Origin: Acidobacteriota bacterium
GTDB taxonomy: Bacteria; Acidobacteriota; Vicinamibacteria; Vicinamibacterales; UBA2999
Direction of reading: 5' to 3'
Length of the DNA: 64,000 bases
NCBI GenBank assembly: GCA_947482665.1
Contig: CANKJK010000004.1
Span: 124,001 to 188,000, forward strand
Shown: positions 1-7,664 of the stretch, piece by piece
Layout: each line of letters starts with the position of its first letter
Position numbering within the stretch: the stretch's first letter is position 1
Notes under the pieces: generated by a model
What the model was told of the DNA's origin: nothing
What the model saw: the letters and a program-made list of their open reading frames with translations, nothing else
The model's database searches: none
Program-made: the position numbers and the translations under genes

Positions 1-200
1 CAACGCGCCAACCGTCAATGCCGCGAGGGAGAGCGCTGCCCTATGCAGGCCCGTCAACGCCCCAATTCGTAGTGGCAACACCGTGGTTCGGCTGCTCATG
101 GGTTGTGTCCGACGTTCCAGGTCCCGCCGACGCGTGCTCTGGCGCCCGGTTCGCGCTGAGAGTATACGGCCAGGATCAGTGGACCGTTCGACGGTTCACC

Positions 201-440
201 ATGAACCTGGCTCTTCGATTCGACGACCTGAACGCCTACTCCGACGCGCTCAGCCTGCCGGCTGGGCGATGTGTCCCGGCCCGAGACTTCCCGAAGGTCT
301 ATACGAGGCCCTGGACAGTGGAAGTGATCCACAAGCGCTGTCCAGCGGGTGTCGAGGTGATGGAATACGCCGGCGTCGAGGGTGACCAGGCGGTCGCCGA
401 GGCGGCGGATGTGCGGCGGCTGAAGGGCCTCGCCAAGTAA
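201..440 (+). CDS. Possible C-terminal fragment of a hypothetical protein
   Basis: The frame is open from the window edge, but only the part after about position 201 has the strong G/C bias at third codon positions seen in neighbouring genes. The predicted tail contains YTRPWTVEV and VMEYAGVEGD. These recall the C-terminal ends (TRPWTV then EYACHEGN) of secreted hypothetical proteins that are common in Acidobacteriota. That resemblance is from memory and was not searched. It may be a real short gene, the end of a gene starting left of the window, or a decayed remnant. I assign no function. Confidence 0.3.
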   Translation: MNLALRFDDLNAYSDALSLPAGRCVPARDFPKVYTRPWTVEVIHKRCPAGVEVMEYAGVEGDQAVAEAADVRRLKGLAK

Positions 441-477
441 CTGAGGCGGCCCGCTCTGGCGCTCCGATACACATCTC

Positions 478-1266
478 CTAGCGGAAACGCTTCGCGAAGC
501 CGAAGAGGAGGGCATGGTCGGGGCCATCCCCAGTCAGCCGCGTATCCAGTTCAATATCGAGCTGGAAGCGCTGACCCGCCTGCCAGGCGAGCGAGAGAGC
601 AGCCGTCGACTGGGTATCGTGGCCCGACGGGTCGAGATCGCGAGACAGGTGTGCCTCGACCGCGAGCGAGACCGTCGCGCCCAGAGGATGCGAGATGCCC
701 GCCGCAGAGCCGAAGGCGACGTGACGGCCCGAACCGCTGGCATTGACCGCAGCACCCGCCTCAGGCGTCAGCGACAGCTGGAAGCCCTGAGCAAGATCGA
801 AACCCATTGGCAACAGCATCCCTGCACCCCAGTCCCCCGCGCCGCCAGGGGACCTGCCGACGGGCAACGTCACCGAGCCCTGGATGGCGATCGGGCCATT
901 GGGCCCGGCGAGTCCGCGTCGCCAGGCAATGGTCGCATCGCCAGTGGACGCCGTGGACACAACTCCGCGCGCCGGGTCGCGGACTCGATCGTGGACGTAG
1001 CCGGTGAAGCCGAACTCGAGTTCGACACGCTCGGACAGCCCCAGTCTGAGGGTCATGTCGCCCAGCGTCAGCGTGTCCTGGCGAGAGGCCGCGACGGCCT
1101 GATGGCCCCATCCGAGCAGACCCACCTCGGCCACCGACTCGCCTGGGGCGAGCGTGCAGGCGGGGGTGTTGAGACCCGGCCGGTTGGCGCAGAAGTCCCG
1201 CTCCTCCGCGTTGGCGGGGCTGGCGGCAAAGGCCAGCAACAGGACCGCGGGCAGCAAGAGTTTCAT
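478..1266 (-). CDS. Outer-membrane beta-barrel protein, phenol-degradation MetA-pathway transporter type
   Basis: A 262-residue exported protein. A signal peptide (MKLLLPAVLLLAFAASPANA, then EERD) starts at the ATG at 1266, which has GGGGAGAAG about 8 nt upstream; an in-frame start 18 nt further up lacks this support. The mature part alternates polar and hydrophobic stretches, with repeated short strands such as VELEFGFTGY and FQLDIELDTRLT, and ends in FAKRFR with an aromatic residue near the terminus, as outer-membrane barrels often do. The pattern fits the PF13557 family (putative phenol-pathway transporters), whose members are mostly uncharacterised. Two cysteines near the N-terminus (FCAN, PACT) could form a disulfide. 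It is transcribed alone, and its substrate cannot be inferred. Confidence 0.6.
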   Translation of the reverse strand: MKLLLPAVLLLAFAASPANAEERDFCANRPGLNTPACTLAPGESVAEVGLLGWGHQAVAASRQDTLTLGDMTLRLGLSERVELEFGFTGYVHDRVRDPARGVVSTASTGDATIAWRRGLAGPNGPIAIQGSVTLPVGRSPGGAGDWGAGMLLPMGFDLAQGFQLSLTPEAGAAVNASGSGRHVAFGSAAGISHPLGATVSLAVEAHLSRDLDPSGHDTQSTAALSLAWQAGQRFQLDIELDTRLTGDGPDHALLFGFAKRFR

Positions 1267-1421
1267 CTGTGCACTTCTCCCCAACAGGATGGCTCATATC
1301 GGCGGAAGGCGCTTTGCCTGAATGACGGTGCGCCCATTGTCAGAAGGCTGATAGCTGAAGCCGGGCCTGGTGCTGGCGCACCGGGTGCCCTCCGGTAAGA
1401 TCTCCTGCCAGGAGGTTCTTG

Positions 1422-2018
1422 ATGAAGCAGTTCGTATTGACGGCCCTGGCCGTGATGGCCCTCGCAGGCGGCATGGCGGCTCAAGGGCAGAAGGTGCCGA
1501 GCCCGGCTGGCACATCGGCTACGCAGGTTGGGCCGAAGTTCAGCAAGTGGATTGAGATCAGCTACGGGCGTCCCATCCTGCGCGGTCGCGCGGACATCTT
1601 TGGCGCCGGTGCAAACTACGGCAAGGGCCTGCTCGCGGGCGCGCCGATCTGGCGCGCGGGCGCAAACGTGTCCACGCGCCTCAATACGGAAGTGCCGCTG
1701 GTCATCGGCGGCAAGACCGTACCGGCCGGCGAGTACAGCGTGTTTATCGAGATCAAGGGCGAGAAGGACTGGACGTTCGTGCTCTCGAGCTACAGCGCAC
1801 TGGTCAACCCGAAGGAGCCGAAGCCGGATCACCTGTGGGGCGCCTACAACTACAAGACCGACAAGGACGTCGTGCGCGCACCGATGACCGTGTCGGCGTC
1901 GCCGATGCTCGTCGATCAGCTCACCTGGGGTTTCACCGACGTGACCGAGCAGGCTGGCCACCTGCAGCTCTCCTGGGCGAAGGCCGTCGCGTCGATCGCC
2001 TTCACCGTCGGGAATTAG
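1422..2018 (+). CDS. DUF2911 domain-containing exported protein
   Basis: A 198-residue protein with a signal peptide (MKQFVLTALAVMALAGGMAAQG). The ATG at 1422 has a strong AGGAGG Shine-Dalgarno at 1410-1415. The body matches the DUF2911 pattern: ISYGRPILRGR, IFG, YGKGLL, IWRAGAN, TEVPLVIGGKTVPAGEYSVF and DWTFVLS. The family is frequent in Acidobacteriota and Bacteroidota, is predicted to be periplasmic, and has no known function. The gene ends 17 nt inside the convergent apbE gene. A weak -10-like TAAGAT lies at 1395-1400. Confidence 0.85.
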   Translation: MKQFVLTALAVMALAGGMAAQGQKVPSPAGTSATQVGPKFSKWIEISYGRPILRGRADIFGAGANYGKGLLAGAPIWRAGANVSTRLNTEVPLVIGGKTVPAGEYSVFIEIKGEKDWTFVLSSYSALVNPKEPKPDHLWGAYNYKTDKDVVRAPMTVSASPMLVDQLTWGFTDVTEQAGHLQLSWAKAVASIAFTVGN

Positions 2019-3036
2019 GCGCCCGCCGGAAGCGCGTCTTCAACGCTTCCGACATCACCAGTTCCACACGACCTGATGTTCCCCGGTAGGCGATGACCGC
2101 CATCGCGCCGGGGAACGATTCCACCAGCGCCAGTCCCTTTTCGGGCCCCAGCAGATACGCAGGCTTGCTCAACGCATCGGCGAGCGTCGCATCCGGCGAG
2201 ATGATCGTCACGCTGAGCGCGGCATTGCTGGGCGCCATCGTGCGCGGGTCGATGAGATGCCCGTAGGTCTTGCCGCCTGACACGAAATAGTTGTGGTAGC
2301 CGCCCGAGGTGGAGACGCCTCCGCCATCGACCTGCAGCGAGCCGAGCAGTGCCGTCGGGGTCTCCGGGTCCTCGATGCCCACCTCCCACCGGGCCTTGTT
2401 CAAGGGCGTGCCGACGAGATACTGGTTGCCGCCGGCGTCCACAAGCCCTGAGTAGCCGCGCCGCTGCAACACGCGTCCGGCCACTTCGACTGCGAAGCCC
2501 TTGGCGATGCCGCCGAGGTCGAGCTCCACGCCCTTCCGTGTGAAGCGCACTGTGTGCGTGGCCTCGTCGAGGACGACGTTTTCGTAGCCGACGATGGCCC
2601 GGACCTGCTGCAGTTCGGTGGCGCTGGGCACGTGCGGCCGTTTGTCGTGAAAGCCCCAGAGCCGGACGAGCGGTCCCACCGTGATGTCGAACGCGCCGCC
2701 GCTGGCGCGGCTGACCCGCCGCGCCGCGGTCAGCACGCTCCACATCGGGTCGCTGACCTTCACGGGACGCAGTGCCGCGTCGGTATTGATGCGCGTCAGC
2801 TCGCTGTCCGGCTTGTAGTTGCTCATCAGCCGGTCGACCTCGACCATGGCGGCAAACGCCTCGTCGATCGCGGCGGCCCGTGAGGCGGCCACGCCGCCGG
2901 TGGCCTCAACCGTGATGGTGGTGCCCATGAGAACCCGGCGCACCGTCGTGGTGAGCGGGCCCTCGGCGCGCGGGACGGCCGACGCTAGCAGGAGCGCCGC
3001 CGCGAGGATGCCGGAGCACGTAAGGCTCCGGCGCAT
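2002..3036 (-). CDS. apbE: FAD:protein FMN transferase (ApbE family)
   Basis: A 344-residue exported enzyme that links FMN covalently to Ser or Thr of target proteins on the outer face of the membrane, using FAD and Mg2+. Visible family signatures are LMGTTITVEATG near the N-terminus, GGAFDITVGPLVRLWGF, VELDLGGIAKGFAVE, VDAGGNQYLVG, HLIDPRTMAP and DATLADALSKPAYLLG. The N-terminus (MRRSLTCSGILAAALLLASAVPRAEG) is a signal peptide. The gene is last in a compact minus-strand cassette and abuts the DUF3570 gene at 3036, so that protein is the obvious candidate target. The gene tail overlaps the convergent DUF2911 gene. Confidence 0.93.
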   Translation of the reverse strand: MRRSLTCSGILAAALLLASAVPRAEGPLTTTVRRVLMGTTITVEATGGVAASRAAAIDEAFAAMVEVDRLMSNYKPDSELTRINTDAALRPVKVSDPMWSVLTAARRVSRASGGAFDITVGPLVRLWGFHDKRPHVPSATELQQVRAIVGYENVVLDEATHTVRFTRKGVELDLGGIAKGFAVEVAGRVLQRRGYSGLVDAGGNQYLVGTPLNKARWEVGIEDPETPTALLGSLQVDGGGVSTSGGYHNYFVSGGKTYGHLIDPRTMAPSNAALSVTIISPDATLADALSKPAYLLGPEKGLALVESFPGAMAVIAYRGTSGRVELVMSEALKTRFRRAPNSRR

Positions 3037-4130
3037 CAGTGCTTGAGGGGCACGCGGAGGGCGGCCGTGACGGTTGCGGCCTGGAACTTCGTCGTGTTCC
3101 GGTAGTACTCGTACTGGAGCGTGAGGCTGGTGCCCTGGCGGAAGGCCATCAGCCCCTGCTTCGGCGTGAAGTTCAGTCGGCCCGTGTAGAGATCCGCGTC
3201 AAACGGGAAGATGCGGAAGTCCGCGGTGAAGAACTCCGGCTGGCCCGTGTAGACGGGTCGGTAGAAGGAGGCGCCGGTCTGTTCGTGCCGGCGATACACC
3301 CCGGCGATGGTGAGCTGCGGACTCACCTCGCGCGAGAGTCCGGCCGACCACGTGTTGGCGCGCACCTGCCAGTCGTCCTGGTAGCGGCGGAAGTCGGCTT
3401 CGAGATACATCCGCCCGGGCAGTGCCTGGCGGAGCTTCGCTGTGATCGAGTGCCGCAGGCGGAGCTCGGGGTGGTTGCCGAGCATGCGAACGCCGTCGAC
3501 GTTGGCGCGCAGGAACACGTTGTTCTGGAAGCCTGTGATCCGGCTGACCTCGTAGCCCAGTTGCACGGCCGTGCCCTTCGTCAGGGTCTGGGTGACGGTG
3601 CCGAACGCCGAGTGGGCGTACTGCCGGGCGACATCCTCGCTCGGATGGAGCACCGGCTGGTTGAGGGAGAAGGCGTAGCCACCTGCGATCGTCGTGTTCG
3701 CCTGATTGAGCGTCCGCGAGATCGAGGTCGAGCCCGTCGTGGCGGTGTAGAACTGCTCGCGGCTGAATTCGCCGCCGACCGAGACCTTCGTGTCGCCGTA
3801 CTTCCGGAAGAGCGAGGCGTTCACATAGGCGCGGGCATTGTAGGCGCCGTCCGGGTGGCAGCGGATGCAGGAATCCGACGCCGCCGAGATGGCGTCCACG
3901 CCGAAGCTGGCCCGGAGGCCGGTGCGCGTGGTGAAGTCGCGGCTCAGCTCGCCCGAGGGACTGAGCACGGTCACGCCGCGCGAATCCGTGAAGGCGTGCA
4001 TCGAGATGCCGTAGGACTCCTCGGCGGGCTGCTGCGCCGTGACCGGCCGCCCCACCACGAGCGCCACACCCATACCTGCCGCGGCAACCGCCGCGGCGAT
4101 GAGCAGGCCGCTCCGCTTACTTGCAGCCAC
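3036..4130 (-). CDS. DUF3570 family exported protein with a CXXCH motif and an ApbE-like acceptor motif
   Basis: About 364 residues. I prefer the GTG at 4130: it gives a clean signal peptide ending RPVTAQQ and overlaps the end of the DUF4266 gene, whereas an upstream ATG at 4196 would overlap that gene by 80 nt. The mature N-terminus has a DUF3570-like region (SRGVTVLSPSGELSRDF, LRASFGVDAIS), and the rest is many amphipathic strands typical of an outer-membrane barrel. DAISAAS (3876-3896) resembles the ApbE flavinylation consensus D-x-x-S/T-G/A-A-S/T, and three residues later comes CIRCH (3855-3869), a c-type heme site. The neighbours are ApbE, DUF4266, a TlpA-like thioredoxin and a CXXCH lipoprotein. 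Function is unknown; a redox role is inferred. Confidence 0.75.
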   Translation of the reverse strand: MAASKRSGLLIAAAVAAAGMGVALVVGRPVTAQQPAEESYGISMHAFTDSRGVTVLSPSGELSRDFTTRTGLRASFGVDAISAASDSCIRCHPDGAYNARAYVNASLFRKYGDTKVSVGGEFSREQFYTATTGSTSISRTLNQANTTIAGGYAFSLNQPVLHPSEDVARQYAHSAFGTVTQTLTKGTAVQLGYEVSRITGFQNNVFLRANVDGVRMLGNHPELRLRHSITAKLRQALPGRMYLEADFRRYQDDWQVRANTWSAGLSREVSPQLTIAGVYRRHEQTGASFYRPVYTGQPEFFTADFRIFPFDADLYTGRLNFTPKQGLMAFRQGTSLTLQYEYYRNTTKFQAATVTAALRVPLKH

Positions 4131-4344
4131 AGCCACCGCCCTGCAGGCTGTTGCCGCCGGCCGCGCCTTCGCGGGACTCCTGCCAGTGGCTGGCAAATGC
4201 CGCGAGTTCGCCGTCCGGGCTGAACTGCATGCACGGGCTCGCCAGGCGGCCGCGCTGCCATGGCTGTACCGTGGCGCAGGCAGTGAGGAGCGTGCTCACA
4301 GAGAGGACAGCCGCCAGCACGGCCAGGCGGACGAGTCGGGGCAT
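4117..4344 (-). CDS. DUF4266 small lipoprotein with C-terminal Cys-Gly-Cys tail
   Basis: A 75-residue lipoprotein. MPRLVRLAVLAAVLSVSTLLTAC ends in a lipobox (LTAC), giving a mature peptide of about 53 residues. Conserved-looking features are VQPWQRGRLASPCMQF, a SREGAAGG stretch and the extreme C-terminus GGGCGCK, which match my memory of DUF4266. The start is the ATG at 4344 overlapping the thioredoxin stop (TGATG); a GTG at 4347 is also possible. The end overlaps the proposed start of the DUF3570 gene. DUF4266 and DUF3570 genes are usually found together, so they may form a complex. The paired cysteines could bind metal, receive a modification or be reduced by the neighbouring thioredoxin. 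Confidence 0.82.
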   Translation of the reverse strand: MPRLVRLAVLAAVLSVSTLLTACATVQPWQRGRLASPCMQFSPDGELAAFASHWQESREGAAGGNSLQGGGCGCK

Positions 4345-4871
4345 CACTTCTCCTCCAGGAGTTGGACGATCTCACGGCGGTAGTCGGCCAGGACCTTGTC
4401 GTTGAAACCCTCGTGCGCGAAGCGGGTGACGCCCTTGCGATCGATGAGGTAGGAGGTGGGCATGCCCTTGAGCTTGAAGCCGGTTGGCGCCACGCCCTTC
4501 GGGTCGAAGAGCACGCGCACCGAGTGCCCGCGGCCTTCGAGAAACGTATTGGCGGCCTTGCGGTCTTCGTCCACATTGATGGCGACCACTTCGAGCCCGT
4601 GCTCCCGGTGCTCGCGGTAGAGCGCGTCGTAGGCGGGGAACGCGACCTTGCAGGGCACGCACCAGCTGGCCCAGATATCCACGAGCACGACCTTGCCCTT
4701 GAGCGATTCCAGGGAGACCGGCGTGCCCGCGGCGTCAGGCAGCGTGATGGACGGTGTGGTTTTCGGCACCAGGGCATCAGCGGCCAGAGCCGCGCGGCCC
4801 GGCGCGCCGAGCGCACCGACGACCAGGAGGGCACCCAAGAGCGGCGCAGAGAGACGAACGGGAATCATCAT
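4344..4871 (-). CDS. TlpA-like periplasmic thioredoxin
   Basis: A 175-residue thiol:disulfide oxidoreductase with an N-terminal signal or anchor segment (residues about 5-30) and a thioredoxin fold of the AhpC/TSA-Redoxin (TlpA/ResA) type. The active site is WCVPC (Trp70, Cys71, Cys74), preceded by GKVVLVDIWAS. The cis-Pro loop is KGMPTSYLID. ATG codons at 4871 and 4868 both overlap the upstream stop codon. In this cassette it probably keeps the cysteines of the CXXCH proteins or the DUF4266 tail reduced before cofactor attachment. That role is inferred from position and from the CcmG/ResA precedent. Confidence 0.88.
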   Translation of the reverse strand: MMIPVRLSAPLLGALLVVGALGAPGRAALAADALVPKTTPSITLPDAAGTPVSLESLKGKVVLVDIWASWCVPCKVAFPAYDALYREHREHGLEVVAINVDEDRKAANTFLEGRGHSVRVLFDPKGVAPTGFKLKGMPTSYLIDRKGVTRFAHEGFNDKVLADYRREIVQLLEEK

Positions 4872-5404
4872 CGGGTTTGCGCCGCTGCGTTGTTCACGAT
4901 CCAGGTGCGTACGAGGTCTGCCTTGCCCTGCGCATTGCCGCTCCAGTAGCGATACATGCTGCCGCCGCGCTGCGTGAAGCGGATGAGGACGCTGTTGGTG
5001 TTGCCCGCCGCCACTGCGCGCATGACCTGTGCGTAAGTGGTCATTGAGTAGTTGCCGTAGGGCCGGCTGCTGGAATGGCAGCGGGTGCAGTCGGCGTCGA
5101 AGATGGGTTTCAGGTCCTGTTGATAGGCCACGGTGATGGTGGCCGGTGCCGGAGGCGTTGTCGTGGTCGGGCTCCCCGCGGACCCGGTAGCCGGAGTCGT
5201 GGCTGGTGTGGTGCTGGCCGTGGTGCGGCCGGACCGATCATCACCGCTTCCGGTCGAGGTTGAGGTCGACCCCGAGGCGGAGATCGCACTTGGCGCCGTG
5301 ATGGAACTCACCGTGTCCGTGGGAGCCTGCTGCGTGATGCAGCCGATCGCAAGCACGGCCGAGGCGGTGATGCCGAGAGTTGCGAGAGTGAGACGGGTGT
5401 ACAC
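4868..5404 (-). CDS. c-type cytochrome-like lipoprotein (single CXXCH)
   Basis: About 178 residues. The first plausible start is the GTG at 5404, which gives VYTRLTLATLGITASAVLAIGC with a lipobox (AIGC). The frame stays open to 5485, but upstream starts would put extra residues before the signal sequence. A Ser/Thr/Pro-rich linker of about 70 residues follows, then a small cytochrome domain: VAYQQDLKPIFDADCTRCHSS carries the heme motif, and Met residues downstream (YSMTTYAQVM, GGSMYRY) could be axial ligands. It is the first gene of the redox cassette and overlaps the thioredoxin gene by 4 nt. The linker suggests a surface-tethered electron carrier. Confidence 0.78.
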   Translation of the reverse strand: MYTRLTLATLGITASAVLAIGCITQQAPTDTVSSITAPSAISASGSTSTSTGSGDDRSGRTTASTTPATTPATGSAGSPTTTTPPAPATITVAYQQDLKPIFDADCTRCHSSSRPYGNYSMTTYAQVMRAVAAGNTNSVLIRFTQRGGSMYRYWSGNAQGKADLVRTWIVNNAAAQTR

Positions 5405-5505
5405 GATAAGGCCTGACCTTGAACCTAGCAGGGATTGTGCCATGCAGGACAGGTCTCGGACTTGGAAGGAAAACCTTCGAACCACGTCTCAGCCATTCAC
5501 CGGGC

Positions 5506-5524
5506 GGGGACACGATCTGTCCCC
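5506..5524 (-). terminator. Intergenic hairpin downstream of rluA-type gene
   Basis: A perfect 7-bp inverted repeat, GGGGACA / TGTCCCC with a 5-nt loop, lies about 70 nt beyond the stop of the pseudouridine synthase gene and before the cytochrome gene. No T-run follows, so intrinsic termination is uncertain. Confidence 0.35.
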
Positions 5525-5590
5525 ACGGCGTGACGGTCAGAAGAGCGGCGTGAGCGTGCCCGTCTTCCGAGCCGCTGCCTCTCCCAACGG

Positions 5591-6517
5591 CTACTCCCGC
5601 GGGAGCGGGAGCACGAGTGTGTCGCAGAGCTCCGTCAGGTCTTCTGGGAGCGGCGCCTCGAGGGCGAGCGGCGCTCCACTTGCCGGATGCGGCAGCGTGA
5701 GTCGCCAGGCGTGCAGGGCCTGGCGAGGGAAGGTGTCGCCCGGCCGGCCGTAGACCTGGTCGCCGACGATGGGCCAGCCGCTCGCGGAGAGATGCACGCG
5801 GATCTGGTGCATGCGGCCGGTGATGAGCTCGCAGCGCACCAGCGCGGCGTGCTCGCCGCGGGCCACGACGGTGTAGCGCGTTTCCGATGGGCTCCCGTCC
5901 TCGCGCACGGCGACGCGCCGGCGATCGCGAGGGTCGCCGCCAAGCGGGAACGTGATGGCGCCGGAACCCGGCCGTGGCTGGCCATGCACCACCGCGAGGT
6001 AGGTCTTGCTGGCGAGGCCAGCGGTCATGGTCCGCTGCGCCTTCCGGTGCACCACGAGAGACTTCGAGACCAGGAGGACTCCCGAGGTGTCCTTGTCCAG
6101 TCGATGAAGCAAGCGCGGTGTGTCGTCGGACGTGGAGCCCTGGCCGAGATAGCCGAGGATGCCGTTGAACAACGTGCCGGCCGCGTGTTTGTAGGACGGG
6201 TGGACGACGACGCCCGCTGGCTTGTTGAGGGCGAGGAGTGCGTCGTCCTCGAAGAGGACGTCGAGTGCCTGAGCCTCGGGCTTGGGGAGGGCCCGCTCGG
6301 CCATCACCTCCTCCCCGCCCACGGCGATTTCGTCCCCCACGGCCACACCCACGGCGGGGCGCCCCGCCGCCCGGCCGTTCACCGTGACGAGTCCTGCGGC
6401 AATCCAGCGCTGCACCTTCGTCCGCGAAATCCGAGGCACCTCTGGGAGATGCCGGAGGATCACCTGGTCGAGGCGCAGGGTACGGTCGCCGCGGTCCGCG
6501 GTGAAGCTTCTCGGCAT
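5591..6517 (-). CDS. RluA-family RNA pseudouridine synthase
   Basis: A 308-residue enzyme isomerising uridine to pseudouridine in rRNA or tRNA. An S4 RNA-binding domain covers about residues 17-75 ([20 protein letters not shown]). The catalytic domain has the family motif HRLDKDTSG at 138-146 with catalytic Asp141, and later [10 protein letters not shown] and GDQVYG. The S4 plus catalytic layout matches RluC/RluD (23S rRNA), but the exact target cannot be assigned. The ATG at 6517 has an AGGAGG Shine-Dalgarno, so this mRNA is leadered, in contrast to the divergent msrA 20 bp away. Confidence 0.92.
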   Translation of the reverse strand: MPRSFTADRGDRTLRLDQVILRHLPEVPRISRTKVQRWIAAGLVTVNGRAAGRPAVGVAVGDEIAVGGEEVMAERALPKPEAQALDVLFEDDALLALNKPAGVVVHPSYKHAAGTLFNGILGYLGQGSTSDDTPRLLHRLDKDTSGVLLVSKSLVVHRKAQRTMTAGLASKTYLAVVHGQPRPGSGAITFPLGGDPRDRRRVAVREDGSPSETRYTVVARGEHAALVRCELITGRMHQIRVHLSASGWPIVGDQVYGRPGDTFPRQALHAWRLTLPHPASGAPLALEAPLPEDLTELCDTLVLPLPRE

Positions 6518-6525
6518 GGACCTCC

Positions 6526-6531
6526 TATAAT
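6526..6531 (+). promoter_or_regulatory. -10 element TATAAT of msrA, leaderless spacing
   Basis: A perfect TATAAT ends 6 nt before the msrA ATG at 6538 and no ribosome-binding site is present, so transcription should begin at or within a base of the start codon. Confidence 0.6.
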
Positions 6532-6537
6532 GGCGCG

Positions 6538-7182
6538 ATGGCCATGAACCTGCGTCTGCCGCGGCCGGACCAGGCGCTGCCGGGCCGGGCCGAGGCGCTG
6601 CCCGTCCGTGAGGCGCATGTCGTCAACGGGCACCGGCAGGTGCCGCCGTTCCCCGATGGGACCGAACAGGTGATCGTGGGCCTGGGCTGCTTCTGGGGCG
6701 CGGAGCGCAAGTTCTGGCAGACCGAGGGGGTCTACAGCACCGCCGTGGGCTATGCCGGTGGCTACACCCCCAATCCGACGTATCAGGAAGTGTGTTCCGG
6801 CATGACTGGCCACACGGAAGTCGTGCTGGTGGTCTTTGACCCCGCGGCCTGCCCCGTTGAGGAACTGCTGCGGGTGTTCTGGGAAAGCCACGACCCCACG
6901 CAGGGGATGCGGCAGGGGAATGACGTGGGCACGCAATATCGGTCGGCGTTCTACACGACCACACCTGACCAGGCCGCCGCTGCCGTGGCCTCGCGGGCGC
7001 TCTATCAGGATCGGCTGACGGCTGCAGGGTTTGGACGGATCACGACGGAGATCGCCGACGCGCCGGCGTTCTATTACGCCGAGGATTACCACCAGCAGTA
7101 CCTCGCCAAGAACCCGAATGGCTACTGCGGCCTCGGGGGCACGGGAGTGAACTGCCCGGTGGGTGTGACGGCGGCGCGCTGA
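6538..7182 (+). CDS. msrA: Peptide-methionine (S)-S-oxide reductase MsrA
   Basis: A 214-residue repair enzyme reducing methionine-S-sulfoxide in proteins and free peptides. The catalytic motif GCFWG is at 50-54 (nucleophile Cys51), followed by [12 protein letters not shown], the family's substrate-binding stretch ([12 protein letters not shown]) and EDYHQQYL. Cysteines in the C-terminal tail ([14 protein letters not shown]) are the likely resolving residues. About 40 residues precede the catalytic core, somewhat more than in minimal MsrA, with no obvious signal peptide, so it is probably cytoplasmic. The start is either the ATG at 6538 or the second ATG at 6544; the -10 spacing favours 6538. 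Confidence 0.96.
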   Translation: MAMNLRLPRPDQALPGRAEALPVREAHVVNGHRQVPPFPDGTEQVIVGLGCFWGAERKFWQTEGVYSTAVGYAGGYTPNPTYQEVCSGMTGHTEVVLVVFDPAACPVEELLRVFWESHDPTQGMRQGNDVGTQYRSAFYTTTPDQAAAAVASRALYQDRLTAAGFGRITTEIADAPAFYYAEDYHQQYLAKNPNGYCGLGGTGVNCPVGVTAAR

Positions 7183-7221
7183 GCGCGCCGGTCTTCAAGA
7201 AGGACGAGCGGGAACAGACTG

Positions 7222-7647
7222 ATGAGCAGAGTTGTTTACGAACTGGCGAAGGCGGCCCCCGATCAGGAGCGGCTGCGGGCGGACCGCAAGCTCCGCATCG
7301 TGACCGCCGCGGAAGAAGGTCTCGGCGTGAATGCCGTGCCCAACGGCGTCTATGGCTATACCTACTCGCCCGCGCTGGCGAATTCGCCGCTCTATGCGGA
7401 GCGCCGGTTCCGGTGTTACGAGACGCAGCGCCTGGCTGACGGCACTGTTCACCTCCTCGGATTTGTGTCGGAGGCCGACGCCGCCAAGTTGCGGGATCAG
7501 ACCGAGGCGGTGGAGGTCTGCCTGCAGCCAGAGCCGGAAGAGGGCGCCGAGTATTTCGTGGACCTGGAGTTCTCGCGCATCCTGCACCACCGCATCGTGG
7601 CCGTCCGCACCGAGCATGGCGTGACGATGAAGGTCGGGCCGGCCTAG
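7222..7647 (+). CDS. Hypothetical protein, 141 residues
   Basis: A cytoplasmic-looking protein with no signal peptide or membrane segment. Third codon positions are strongly G/C, so it is probably real. Sequence features are an Arg/Lys-rich N-terminal part (QERLRADRKLRIV), a Tyr-rich central part (NGVYGYTYSP), and a C-terminal acidic section (VCLQPEPEEGAEYFVDLEF). I do not recognise the family. It sits between msrA and a convergent P-type ATPase gene and overlaps neither. There is no clear Shine-Dalgarno, only an AAGAAGGACGAG stretch around 7197-7208, which is rather far from the ATG. Confidence 0.75.
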   Translation: MSRVVYELAKAAPDQERLRADRKLRIVTAAEEGLGVNAVPNGVYGYTYSPALANSPLYAERRFRCYETQRLADGTVHLLGFVSEADAAKLRDQTEAVEVCLQPEPEEGAEYFVDLEFSRILHHRIVAVRTEHGVTMKVGPA

Positions 7648-7664
7648 GCGCGGCCTCGACAGCA

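Noticed and set aside
514-1398. Plus-strand open frame opposite the outer-membrane barrel gene
   Set aside because: It is Arg-rich with no recognisable motif, and the minus strand has a signal peptide, a Shine-Dalgarno and a coherent barrel.
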